Shown: one piece after another, positions 35,169 to 46,289 of the stretch
Numbering within the stretch: the stretch's first letter is position 1
Layout of the letters: the number at the start of each line of letters is the position of its first letter
NCBI GenBank assembly: GCA_963969495.1
Contig: OZ018333.1
Location: forward strand, 88,318,508 to 88,382,507
Length of the DNA: 64,000 bases
Reading direction: 5' to 3'
Source of the DNA: Ceratothoa steindachneri
Lineage: Eukaryota > Arthropoda > Malacostraca > Isopoda > Cymothoidae
The notes under the pieces: model-generated
The model's input: the letters and a program-made list of their open reading frames with translations, nothing else
The model's database searches: none
What the model was told of the DNA's origin: nothing
Program-made: the position numbers and the translations under genes

Positions 35169-35657
35169 CTTCAGGTTTGAAGTTGTTCCCTGCTAAATTT
35201 GGAGTGTCTTTGAGCACTTGGTGCGGGTAGCCTTGTTGTTGTCCACGACCTTGAAGAACAGGGCGATGTGCCTCCAACTGTTCTCCTGGCTGAGGCTGGA
35301 GCTATCTGTCTCCATTGTGGCTTTGCTCTCAGCAGACTCGTTCGAGTCCAGCGACATCCTGCTCTCGCTGCGCGAGAGCGCAAGGGTCAAGGTGTCCTCC
35401 ACGCTTTCCATAATGTTGTCGTTGACCGCCACCGCCTGGTCGCTGTGCTGGGAGCCCAGGGACTTCTGGTTCGCGCCACTGGCGTTCCTGTTACTGGGCT
35501 GGGAAGTCAGAAGTCTCTCCATACTGGATGTAACGGACGCGTCTTCGTCCGCTATCAGAAGCGTGAATAAAACTCCGTCTTCGACAAGGCTACTTCTTTT
35601 GCACACGCTAAATTCTGTAGAAAATTCAGTATTTAGAAACAAAATTACGAAACGCAC
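35169..35657 (-). pseudogene. hAT transposase exon 1 (serine-rich N-terminus and degenerate BED finger)
   Basis: The exon encodes a serine/glutamate-rich N-terminal region, then SWRHIALFFKVVDNNKATRTKCSKTLQ and, after a stop near 35193, GTTSNLK at the donor CTGAAG|GTGACT (35169). The order W-F-C-x2-C-TSNLxxH is that of a BED zinc finger, but the first Cys is replaced by Arg (CGC). The changed Cys and the stop make the finger nonfunctional. The start codon is uncertain. Confidence 0.72.
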
Positions 35658-36432
35658 AAATAAATGCTAAGTTGAATGTACAACAATCAAGTGCGCACAA
35701 GTAAGAAGCCGGTGCGCACGAATACATGATAAAACTTGTATGAAATGGCTAATTCACGAACTTTAAGCTTGATTAATCGGTATTTTATTAAACAAATATT
35801 CTAGATATGGTCATAAGAATAGAAATACTGAATGCAAATATTAATGGTGCAACTTACTGCCGTTGGGGTCCACAAGAGCAGGAAAATGAAAACAGTTGGA
35901 TTACTTCTAAGCGTTCGCAAGTGGTGGCAATGGAACAGCGCCGCAGCAACCTGCTCTCACGACGAATGGCACTAAACTGGTGCGGCGCGTCACTTAACCG
36001 ATAAGAGACGTGTACGAGTAAGGTAAACCAAAACTAAACACGTATTATACCTACTTTATACTTGTAAATTATAACCTTTTTATTATATATGATTCAATAA
36101 TTAATCATATTTTACGCATTATATTATCGAGAAAATACGAAAGTGTGAATAGAATAGAATAAAACCCAAAAATATTTACTTGAGAAAATATAGAAAAATT
36201 CATTAAAAAACTACCATTGCGAAAAACAAAGACGACGTCGACCTGGATTAATCACAAATCGCTTTAAATTTTCGGCAGTCCGATTGCGATTAACCGATTC
36301 GTTTGGCGGGGGTTAGTCCCATTCGAAAATGCGGTATCGGACTTCCCTTCCCTTTAAAGCATACACCTAATTTCGAAATTGTTAATTTGTGTAGCCTTAC
36401 AGCCTGAACTTAAAACATATCATGCTTTATGC

Positions 36433-36618
36433 TGTAGATAGAGGGAAGTAGGAAAAGGGGCAAAGAAAAAATAATAGCGTAGGCGAGTTGCGAACAGCTT
36501 CCCGCGTCGCTGGACCACTGTTAGCCAGCGGCGAATCCACTCGGCCATCCTGAGTCTCAAAAGAGACTCATTCAAACGAAGCTTTTAAGCCGCTCGCCTG
36601 CACTTCTCATACGCTACA
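36433..36618 (-). mobile_element. SINE-like element, copy 2
   Basis: This copy is about 85-90% identical by eye to the one at 11069-11252. It begins TGTAGATAG and ends CGCTACA, and ATGC flanks both sides, a weak 4-bp duplication. On the minus strand it has the same GGATGGCCGAGTGG box A. A palindrome TGAGTCTC-AAAA-GAGACTCA lies next to it and is better preserved here than in copy 1. Confidence 0.8.
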
Positions 36619-38150
36619 ATGCCCACCGTTTACAGTTAATAAACGTAGGTAAAATTGCCACAAGTCTCTAAAAACACTATATTAGGTCCTTAAGGTTGTC
36701 ACATGGCTCCAAGAACACCATGTTAAGTCTGTTAGCTTGCCACCTGTTCTCGGCAACACTAGCTTGCACAGCCACACTGGCTGACTAAAAGGAGAAATAC
36801 AATGTCCATAAAATAGGCTACACTTGAAGAAATAATTTACCAAACTATTGAAATATATGAATAAAATAAAAGAAAAATAATGAAATCGAGTTGGGGTGAT
36901 TGGGAAAAAATTCTGACGTGAAATGAACGACAAGAATTTCTTACTTTGGCTCTATAAGTGTTTTTCTTATTTTCTCGTTACCAGAATGAAGTGTACTTCC
37001 TTATCCACACCATGTTTACATCCTGCTTAGTCCTCACTGACTTAGGGCTGACATGTGTAAGACACAAAATTTAGGGAGATAATGGCAAAATCCATAAAAA
37101 ATATCTGCATTTCACGGAGAGAAATATCTGCATAATGAAAATAAAATATATAATGCATAAATAAAATATTCGCTTCAGGATTTCAGTACATGTAACGATA
37201 CTCAACACATCTAATTTATTAAATAGAAGCTGATAATGTGATGCAATGGTTTGGTATGAATATCTGAGCTCGACAATTAATTAGGTGCAGTTGAGATTTA
37301 CAAGGGTAAACCAGTGCATGTTTGTAGTATATGGTTCCTAGAGTGACATAAGTGAAGCTGAGACGACCGGTGGTTAAGTATCGGTTGATGGTTGCAGAAG
37401 ATATGAATTGATCAATAGGTGTGAGAAAAGGGGGAGAATAACTGGAGAATGGAACTATCCGATCGCATGATAGTACCGTATATGGTGTAATTGGTTGTTG
37501 CTTGGATGAGGTGTGAGGAAGGTAGATATAGATGGAGCCTCCGCAGTGATAGGTTACTGAACAGAAATTGAAGAGGCTGTGAGAATGTATAAAAGTAGGA
37601 GAAGCAGTGTGAACATGAAGATAGAGTAAGTGTGTGCAAATCTAAGGCAGGGAAGGTGTATGGTACAAGGGTTGTGTGTGTGTGGGAGAACTGCAAAGAG
37701 AAAGCTAAATGCTGACTGGTGGAGTGGCAATGAGAATCGCTCAATTGAGACCAAACTATGAGATATACTTGCAAATGCTTAATAGTGCACATGTTAATGT
37801 AAGGAAGATGAGGATGAAAGCATAAAATGAGGCGAAAAGAAAGGTAAAATGAATGAAGAATCTGAGTAAAAAAGAAGTAAGATGAGGATGGGATAGTAAC
37901 CTGAATGAGGATCCGGTGGGAACAGAAAGGTGAATGAGAATCCGAATGGCACCGTGAAGTAGTTCTTAAGAGTGAGAAAGATGAGAAACCAAGAGAAGAA
38001 GAGGAGTGAGAACAATTAGGACAACAATGGTAGGGTACTTGTAAACAATGAGTTGAAATGTAGTTGGTGGGAAGACTTTGATGAGTTGTGATGCGAGCAT
38101 GCAAGATGATGCAAATATAAAGATGATTGACTCCGTGGGCGTAAGTGAGG
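36619..38150. other. No gene recognised upstream of the delta LINE
   Basis: The left half is AT-rich with no motif. From about 37400 the plus strand becomes G-rich and may hold the unrecognisable endonuclease part of the LINE that is readable from 38.2 kb. Open frames on the minus strand here are artefacts of this base skew. Confidence 0.35.
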
Positions 38151-38199
38151 TGTTGTATCGGAGTATGGAAGGGCTAAGTATGCAAGAGGTGTTTAGAGC

Positions 38200-39270
38200 T
38201 GAGATAGAGCTCCAAAAATGGGTTGGTGGCTATAGTAGATAATATAGGGAGATGATAGAAGATGGTGAGGATTGTGTTATGAAATGGGCCTGATGGATAG
38301 GGTTGTAAGGCATTTGAAAGTGCTTGAGGACTGTAAGAGTCCATTGCTGTTGTATAAGAGTGAAGAGGAGAAAGGTGAATGCAAGCCATGCGGGGTGATA
38401 TGTTTGTTGATTGATGTAGGTGAGATGTATGGAAAATTCTGATAGATTCTATAAGTAGGATAGTAAGGGGTGAACAAAGAGTGATTGAGATCAGGTAAGG
38501 TGTGTGTTAATCAAGTATTTTTACCCTGACATAGCTGGAAAAACAAGGTATAAGAGATGTATTCTGTGTGTTGGGTTCTTAACAAGATTTAGGCTCGTAT
38601 AGATAGAGAAGTGTTATGGAAGGTGCTAAGAATGTATAGAGTGAATGGTAGACTATTTGATGGTGTGAAGAGTATTGCGGGTAGAAGTAAGGAGTGCGTT
38701 GGGATAGATAGCTAAAGTGATTAGTTTGACATCCTTGGGGGTGTAAGGGAATGTTGTGTGATGTTAGCATGGCTGTTTAATATCTTTAGGGATAGAGGAC
38801 CCAGAGAAATGGTTGTGTGATTGATGAGGGATGGGTCCTGTCTATGTCGATATATATTTAGGATCTGGTGTGGGTGGGTGAGAGTGTAGGAGATTTAGTT
38901 GTAGCTTTCGACACGACGTATGGGAGGAGGGGGAGGTTAGAGTGAATGCAGAAAAGAGTAAAGTAATGATTGGGGTGAATATTGTGTGGGCTGTGATATC
39001 CGAGTCGGTGGTGTGACCCTTGAACAAGTGCCAAGTTTTAACTATCGAGGTTGTAAGTTTGAAACAGATGGCGACACAAGGTTTTAAATGGTAGCAAAGT
39101 TTCTGGGATGATAAAAGAGTGGTAAGGGTCGGATTGTGGAATGTGCTAGGAAGGTACATGAGAATATGCTGGTGCGTGTATTGGAGTGAGTCTATGGTGT
39201 GGAATAAGGAAACTTTTTCTGGCAAAGGTAATAGAAGATGTTATGATAGAAATACAGGCATTCTGGTCTT
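38200..39270 (+). pseudogene. LINE delta reverse-transcriptase remnant (cryptic)
   Basis: No long open frame exists, but reading the plus strand gives an ordered set of RT motifs: EMIEDGEDCVMKWA (about 38250), VICLLIDVGEMYGKF (about 38395), KVCVNQVF (about 38495), IDREVLWKVLRMYRVNGRLFDGVKS (about 38600), FDILGGVRECCVMLAWLFNIF (about 38725-38785, motif B), RVNAEKSKVM (about 38940), GGVTLEQVPSFNYRGCKFETDGDT (about 39010-39080) and CARKVHENMLVRVL (about 39140). The order and spacing match an arthropod LINE RT in which these read VRQGCVMSPWLFNI, LRVNVSKSKVM and LEQVKEFKYLGCKFEEDGD. This is a family distinct from alpha, beta, gamma and the CR1-like element. It is strongly decayed. Confidence 0.68.
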
Positions 39271-40206
39271 TTGGGGTGGTGCTGTACACGTTTTTTTTTA
39301 GATATAGCAAAGAAAAGGCTGTAAAATGCGACCAACTGGTGTATTTTTTAGGAATGGTGCGCTTTTATTTAATGTTTAAATTACTTTAATACCGAAAGAG
39401 AAATGTGTTGAAAATGCGAATAAATATAACAAATTTGAAAGTTGTCTTGATAAGGAATTGGCAGATTGAAATGAAAAACTGGCAGGGATTGGGTCTGTTA
39501 AAATCTACTTCGTTTGCCAATAATACAAAAGCTCAAGGGGAGAATGGAAAGAGTGGATAATAGAGAATTCTTTAAAAGAGGATAAGAAATCAAACTGCGA
39601 TGATGTTTCTTCAGTTTGGCTGGAAGATGAAAGGGAGGAGAGGGAAATAGTTAATTTGTAATTTAAGGGGAAACGAAATTGATTAGAATTTAGATGAGAA
39701 TCAAGGAATGGAATGTATGGGGATTCTAATGTTAAATTATTTTCGCCATTGAATGTATAATAGAAAATCAACGAAGGAAGATTTGTACTTTGAATTGCTG
39801 ATTAGATATTATTATCCTGTGGGAAAGTACTCTTGATTAGTGAAAAGGATTAATGTTCTCCGGTGAATATCAAAGTCTGTAGAATTAGACCTCGGAATTA
39901 CATCGCGATCAGGTTCATTTATATATAATATAAGAATAAAGCAGCGGTGGGGTATGATGTTAAAGAAACGTAGTACTATACAAAGGTTTTGGAGTATTGG
40001 ACGGATTTGGAGGTGGGTAGAGAGTGGTTGAGACTGGCAAAGAGTTTTGACCAGAGAAAAAGATTTAGAGAGCCAAATTATGAAAGCTCATATATATCAT
40101 TTACTTAGGGATAATTTAGTAAGAAGCCTTTGAGTAACAAGGGTTTTAATGACTAACTCTAAAAGTGCTAGTACTAGCACAAACACTAAGAAAGGTTAGC
40201 CAAAAT
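39271..40206. other. No gene recognised
   Basis: An AT-rich stretch between the delta LINE and the (TA)n tract. No motif or tandem repeat was recognised. Confidence 0.35.
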
Positions 40207-40327
<121 letters not shown>

Positions 40328-40506
40328 ATTACATCATTCAACAACCAACCAACCTTACCTTAAAAAAACAAACAACAAATCAAATTCCTATCCTGAAGAT
40401 GGATGATACGCCCAAAACGTTGTGCCATAAATAAATGACATGTACCTCAGCCTCCTATGTGTCCTTACATTCACATAGGAGGCTGAGGTACATGTGATTT
40501 ATTTAT

Positions 40507-40541
40507 GGAACAACGTTTCGGGCGTACCACCCATCTTCAGG
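40507..40541 (-). ncRNA. Candidate hammerhead-ribozyme core
   Basis: On the minus strand the sequence reads CTGAAGA, a short potential stem GGGT-loop-GCCC, then GAAAC. This order matches CUGANGA - stem II - GAAA of hammerhead ribozymes, which are known from the terminal repeats of Penelope-like elements. The base pair next to the core is not canonical (U instead of G), and stem III and the cleavage triplet are not certain. The inverted partner on the plus strand (40393-40427) has AAAA in place of GAAA and is likely inactive. Confidence 0.45.
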
Positions 40542-40636
40542 TTCTAAAAAATAAATTAATCTAATACAGTTAAAGAATATTAAAAATATTAAAAATAATT
40601 AGGTTAAGACTATGTAGGTAAATCAAAAATTAGAAA

Positions 40637-40866
40637 ATAACTCAGGAATTTAAAAGTCAAGAGAATCAAATTATCAATCTAATATAACACTATTGAAACG
40701 AAAAAAAACAAATGTAAATAATTACAATATAATATTGCTTACCGATAACTCAGGAATTTAAAAGGCAAGAGAATCAAATTATCAATCTAATATAACACTA
40801 TTGACACGAAAAAAAAGAAGCAAAAACACAAAAGTAAAAAATTATAGTATAATATTACTTACCGAT
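40637..40866. repeat. Tandem duplication, period about 108 bp
   Basis: Copy 1 is 40637-40744 and copy 2 is 40745-40866. Both begin ATAACTCAGGAATTTAAAA and end TTACCGAT. Copy 2 has a short insertion near its middle. It lies inside the right half of the Penelope-like inverted structure. Confidence 0.88.
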
Positions 40867-40991
40867 GGAGTTTAGGAGAAATCACAAAGTGAAGAAATTA
40901 TAAAGGATGTGGCTTAAAGAAGGATAGGAATTTGATTGGTTGGTTGTTAAATAAGAGAAGGTTGGTTGGTTGTTGAATGAGGTAATTAAAA

Positions 40992-41411
40992 TTAAGAAAT
41001 AAGAAGGGGAACAGCGGTATTATCTATGTTGAGTGTAGGAGATTTTGTACGTACTAGTAGGGATTCCAAAATTCTTAGACTATATTCATTGTGGATGATG
41101 TTGATAACACTTCCATGTGATATTCCAAGTTCTCGCTTGATTTCTTCGACCTTCACCTGTCGATTATCGAAGATCATCCTCTGCACACGGGCCACATTGT
41201 CCTCGTTGGTCATGTGTGACGAGCGTCCTGGACGGGGATCATCTTCAAGAGACTCACGACCATGGCGGAACTTCCTATTCCAGCGAGCAATGGTTGCATA
41301 GGAAGGAGCGGTGTCGGTGTACACTGCAACCATGTGTTCATGGATCTCTTTTGCTTTCTTGCCTTCCTTGGTCAGAAATTTGATCACTGCGCGGTGCTCA
41401 ACCTTCACCAT
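40992..41411 (-). pseudogene. Mariner-type transposase, N-terminal half only
   Basis: The open frame starts at an ATG (41411) and encodes the paired helix-turn-helix DNA-binding region of Mos1-like mariner transposases: VEHRAVIKFLTKEGKKAKEI (first HTH), SYATIARWNRKFRHGRESLEDDPRPGR (linker with the GRPR-like hook) and KVEEIKRELGISHGSVINII (second HTH). After about residue 113 the homology stops, and the DD34D catalytic domain (about 200 residues) is missing. The upstream region contains no stop in the first 113 codons, so the loss is by truncation at the 3' side. It borders the Penelope-like structure directly. Confidence 0.88.
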
Positions 41412-41587
41412 TGTTGAAAAAATTGTGACTGACGATCTGCGATCAGCTACTGCTTCTTAAATAGACGGGGCAGGAGCGTGCGGCTGCAGGTCCTGACTTG
41501 TCATAACTTGTCCTAACAATCCCACAAACAGCCATCCCCCTTCCTCTGTTTTTCCCAACCGATTCGCAAAACCTATTGACCGCCCCT
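41412..41587 (-). promoter_or_regulatory. Mariner 5' leader and possible terminal repeat next to (TA)n
   Basis: Upstream of the mariner ATG, about 175 bases run to CACGAGGGGCGGTCAATAGG (about 41590-41571, minus strand), which directly abuts the (TA)n tract. Mariner elements insert at TA dinucleotides, so this is a plausible outer end, but its partner repeat is lost with the 3' half. Confidence 0.45.
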
Positions 41588-41710
<123 letters not shown>

Positions 41711-41754
41711 AATAAAAAGTAAAATTTCATTAAAATGGTAGATAAATTTGTTTT

Positions 41755-42265
<511 letters not shown>

Positions 42266-42299
42266 GTAGATGGTAGATTACTTCCCATATGTTCATGTC

Positions 42300-43055
42300 T
42301 CCCTTTCTGAGGGTCTCATTTGTAATCCTCTTCTCTAGGAACCATTTAATATCCTTTTCTGTAGGTATCATTCATTATCTTCTTCTGTAGTTCCCATTTA
42401 TTATACTTTTCTGTAGTTCTTATTCATTATACTTTCTGGAGGTCACATTTATTAGCCTTTTCTGTATGTCCCAAGTATTCTCCTTTCTATGTGCGCCATT
42501 TATTATTCTTTTATTTAGGTCCCATTGATTATCCTTTCTGTAAGCCCAATTTATTATACTTTTCGGTATGTCCAATTTATTATCATTTCTGTAGGTCCAA
42601 TTTATTAGTCTTTTCTATATGTCACAATTATTATAATTTTATGTATATCCAATTTATTTTCCTTTTCTTAGGTCTCATTTTTTATCTTATTCTGTAGGTC
42701 CCATTTATTGCCATTTCCCTTAGGACCTCAAATAGGCCAGAAACGAACGTCTCTGCCATTTTGCCACTCGAAAGCAAAATCATTGCCACATCCTCTTTAA
42801 TCTTACCACCCTCATATACACAGGATCTCCATTCATGTAGGTTTAATATGTACATATGTACACATGAAATAATGTCCACTTGAAATAATCCTGCCATTCT
42901 ATCGATGTAGAATCGCCCCCTCACCCATCATATCAGCGCTAAGGCCAATCGGAAGCAAAGTTAAGCCACATCCGCAGTGATGAGTCGGTGGATGGACTGT
43001 GGAGTCAGGTCCACTTAACTGCTTGGTTGACTGTCGTCTACCGAATTTCTTTATT
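42300..43055 (-). repeat. Inverted segmental repeat, right copy, with minisatellite
   Basis: Reverse complement of 27796-28545. The minisatellite part lies at about 42300-42710 and the unique part at 42711-43055. The 80-codon frame on the minus strand (42924-42682) corresponds to the 74-codon frame of the left copy. Confidence 0.88.
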
Positions 43056-43064
43056 TATTTCTCT

Positions 43065-43067
<3 letters not shown>

Positions 43068-43159
<92 letters not shown>

Positions 43160-43178
43160 TTCTCTCTCTCTCTCTGTT
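43068..43178. repeat. (CT)n microsatellite
   Basis: About 50 CT units with few interruptions. The right flank reads CTGTTTATTCCCGTTGATT, shared in inverted orientation with 22.97 kb. Alpha copy 3 starts just after. Confidence 0.95.
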
Positions 43179-43204
43179 TATTCCCGTTGATTCAAAGCCC
43201 TGGA

Positions 43205-44345
43205 TCGACTGGTGAATTACAGGCCAATCTCCCTTCTCGAGTTCGTGGGTAAAATATATGAAAAAATCCTAGCAAACTGGCTACAAGAACAACTAACCGA
43301 ACTGGAAGCTCACAACCCTCTGCAGCACGGGTTTCCGAAAAGGGCGAGGAACGGAAATTGCCCTAAGGCAGAAAATAGCCCACTGCAAAGCAGAGGGGAA
43401 ATACGTTGATGTGGTGCTGCGCGATGTACAAATGGCCTTCGATAAAGTTTGGCGGAGGGGTCTCCACTTCAAGACCCTGAACCTTCAGCTGAACTCACTC
43501 TTGGAAAGGGTCCTTTGTGACTATGTTTTGGAGAGAAAAGCTCAAATCTCCATCGACGGCTTTTCAGGACCCTAATTCGAACTCATGGCGGAAGTTCCAC
43601 AAGGCAACTGTCTGATTCCGTTGCTGTACCTCGTGCACACAATAGACCTCACTGCTCCGGTGCGGGACAACACGATGTATCTGCAATTTTCAGATAACAT
43701 CACACAAATTGTCCCCAGCCGGAGTTCAAGCAAGGGATACAGCTGTCGAAATAAACAACATTAATAGATATGAAAGGGAGTTGAAAATTAAAACCAACCG
43801 TCAAAAAATTCCAAATAATCTCAATGAACCGCTAGAAAATGGATGACGTCACCGGGAATGACGACCTATACCCGTACTTGAAAGAGAGTAACGTCCTGGG
43901 TTTACGGTTCACCAGGTCTGGGTACAAAACCCACATCAACACCAGAGTCTCCCTAGCCAAAAGGAAACTTCGGAAACTATACAGGTTCCGGAACCTTAAC
44001 GCTCCAAATAAGAAGCCTTGGAGCTTCTTATTGGTACGCTCCGTCCTGGTGTACCCGGCAGTGATAACGCAGAGGGCAAGTTGTACTTTTCTCAGGACGA
44101 TGCAGAGAGTACAAAATAAAGCTTCCCTGTTAATAGCTGGAGCTAGAAGAAGCGACCGTATTAGGCAAATAGACCTGCACGCAAGAGCAGGGCTTAAGCC
44201 AATTAATACGGAAGCTCAAAGGCTAGGGAGAAAGACTTGGGATAAGATAGAGGGAATTATTACACCCACACTCGACAACCTCACCATAGCAATCACACAG
44301 CAGAAGCGAAACAAAGTTGCAAGGACAGCATTATTCCCAAACTGA
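43205..44345 (+). pseudogene. LINE alpha copy 3, 5'-truncated ORF2
   Basis: The copy starts inside the RT at NYRPISLLEFVGKIYEKIL, followed by QHGFPKRARNG, a decayed motif A (QMAFDKV), AEVPQGNCLIPLLYLVHTIDL (about 43590-43650, PQGN for PQGS) and LQFSDNITQIVPS (FADD changed to FSDN). The C-terminal domain is open for 168 codons (43839-44345) and includes VLGLRFTRSGYKTHIN, VRSVLVYPAVITQRASC and GLKPINTEAQRLGRK. Two catalytic-motif changes and frameshifts make it inactive. Confidence 0.85.
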
Positions 44346-44935
44346 AGAAACTGCGCGGGAGAGGCAATAAACTCAATATCTAAATAATCAAGAACGAGAA
44401 ATACGAACATAAAGACAGAAGAACAACCGAAACGAAATCCGAACAAAGAAGAGATAACGAATAAGACCATATAAGAGAAATAAATACAAGAAAAAACAAT
44501 AAAAAAGGCAAAATACTTCTTTTTAAAATAAAACTAAACAAAAGAGGCGAAGAGCCCATCAATGGGGAAAAAACAACAGCAACAAAACAAGAAAACCAAA
44601 CCAAACCAAACAAACTAATATAAAATAAATAAAAATAAATAAAAGTGGTGAAGAGCCCATTAAAAGAGAACGAAATAAAAGAGTACAAACTAATGTACGA
44701 ATAAAATAAAAGATGAACAAAAGAAGCGAAGTGCCCACAAAAAGAAAGAGAAACAAAATAATAATAGACCAAAATGAAAACCAAAGAGGCAAAATGCCCA
44801 CAAAAATAATATTAGGCTAATTAAAGTTAACAAAATAAAAACTTGAAAGGCTAGAAAGCTACGGCAGAGGAAAAAGTAAATTAAATTTATATATATATTT
44901 AAAAGGAAGATTCAAACTGGCTCTGCTGGTCTAAA
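44346..44935 (+). repeat. LINE alpha 3' UTR with degenerate tandem repeats
   Basis: An A-rich region after the ORF2 stop of copy 3. Four spaced units of the form AAAGAGGCGAAGAGCCCA occur near 44541, 44643, 44720 and 44781, separated by 60-100 A-rich bases. The following alpha copy begins at about 44930. Confidence 0.75.
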
Positions 44936-46119
44936 ATGCAAACAGTGGGAATACTAGAGAAAAGGAGAACATTGAAGCCATCACCAAAGAAAAGGCAGTA
45001 CCACCTCAGATCCTGGCCCACAGGAGCGTGGTATGCCGGCAACTCGACCCATCGATCGGGCAACACTCAAGAGAGGAAATCAAGGAGGAAATCCAGCTTC
45101 CACAAACCTGGGCCAAGGTAGCTGAAGTGACCAAGTTTAAAAACAGGAGAGATAACACTGACTACACTCATGTGTTTAATGTAGTCTTTGCAGAAACCAC
45201 TATGGCCCAAAAGGCAAAGGAACATGGTTTTCTTATGTTTAATGCTGAAGTAAGTAGAGACCAAATTGAGAAAGCAGAATTCGATCCAGTGCAATTCTGC
45301 TTTAGGTGCTACACAATGGAGCAGCACGCGAGGAAGGACTGTAAGGAGCCACAAGAAACGTGCACCAAATGCAGCGCAAATGGCCACAACTGGAGGACGA
45401 GTAAAAACAATTTCGAAAAGTGCGTCAACTGTGAGCAGGGACACAGGTCAATGGCCATGGCATCCCCTGTCAAAAAAGAATTGATAAAAATGAAGCACGA
45501 ATTAAAGAAACCAGAGGAAACGCGTAGAGCCAATTCAACCTACGCTAAAGCAGCAAAGGTGTCCCTCTCAGAAGTTGACACGAAAAAGACCTACCTCAAG
45601 CTGCAGAACGAAAACTCAACCAAGATTCTGACGTACATTCTTCACGCACACGTCATGAATCTTACGCGCCCTTTAACGTTCGCTAAAGAGCTAAACCAAA
45701 TACTCTCCAAAAACGGTATGGACCAAATATGGTTCCCGGACAACCCTCCCTCTGGTGATGTCCTGCATTTGCAGATGGTCCCAGACCAACAGACGAATGT
45801 ACAAGACGACACCCTAAAAGACAACCCCACAATTGGAAATAAAACTAAGAAAAAGAAAAAAGAAGCAGTCGAAGTGAAAACTCCTGCCCCTAAAGAGAGA
45901 CAAGTAGATAACGAAGAGATGGAAAATGCTGGGTCTGCTACTACTGTTTCCTCGAAGTTTCCAGACTCATCAGACTCAGAAGTTCCTCAAACAAAGAAGG
46001 CCATGGGGAAAAACAAAAGGTTGCGTGCAGATGACATCAATCTCACAATATACGCATGCGAACAGTTTCCCTTTCCCGAAGAGATGGAACCCAGAGAAAT
46101 ATTGCATTGGATTGAATAA
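44936..46119 (+). pseudogene. LINE alpha copy 4, gag-like ORF1 (best preserved)
   Basis: The frame is open for about 390 codons up to a TAA at 46117, with no clear ATG at its left edge because the copy appears slightly 5'-truncated relative to copy 5. The first in-frame Met is at 45028. From there: TWAKVAEVTKF (residues about 28-38), three knuckles CFRCYTMEQHARKDC, CTKCSANGHNWRT and CVNCEQGHRSMAM (about 91-150), a basic stretch, NSTYAKAAKVSL, RPLTFAKELNQILSKNGM, WFPDNPPSGDVL, a lysine-rich linker, and a C-terminal block ending EPREILHWIE. ORF1 proteins of this kind coat LINE RNA. The intact frame makes it the reference copy for the family here. Confidence 0.85.
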
Positions 46120-46289
46120 AAAATTTTTAAATGGGAATACGACTTTGAAATCGACGCTGAAACGGTAGAACAAGCTCTGCTCTGCCAAAATGTGGCCCTA
46201 CATCCAAACACTTGCGAGCAAATTTCTAACGCCGAGTTCAGGAAAAAGAGAAACGGGAGGAAGAACATATCCCAGAAACATTAAAAAGA

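Larger units (their letters stand above)
31569..36355 (-). mobile_element. hAT transposon with a split transposase gene
   Basis: The left end starts CAGAGGTGGGCGCGATTCG at 31569, which fits the CAGNGGTGGG start of many hAT termini. Subterminal GATTCG/CGATTA motifs are dense at 31570-31730 and again, in the complementary sense, at 36235-36345. The exact right terminus and an 8-bp target duplication could not be established. The transposase exons lie inside on the minus strand. Confidence 0.7.

Noticed and set aside
35218..35670. A plus-strand gene of 150 codons
   Set aside because: It is antisense to exon 1 of the hAT transposase, which has matching splice sites and BED-finger residues.
37412..38104. 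A 230-codon open frame on the minus strand rich in Ser, His, Leu and Cys
   Set aside because: It is the complement of a G-rich decayed LINE on the plus strand. The composition is biased, no domain is visible, and plus-strand RT motifs explain the region to its right.
44216..44801. Hydrophobic open frames on the minus strand that resemble membrane proteins
   Set aside because: They are the complement of the A-rich LINE alpha 3' UTR, which gives Phe, Leu and Ser codons by composition alone.
45067..45533. Cys-rich open frames opposite LINE alpha ORF1
   Set aside because: They mirror the zinc-knuckle ORF1 on the other strand, which is strongly supported.
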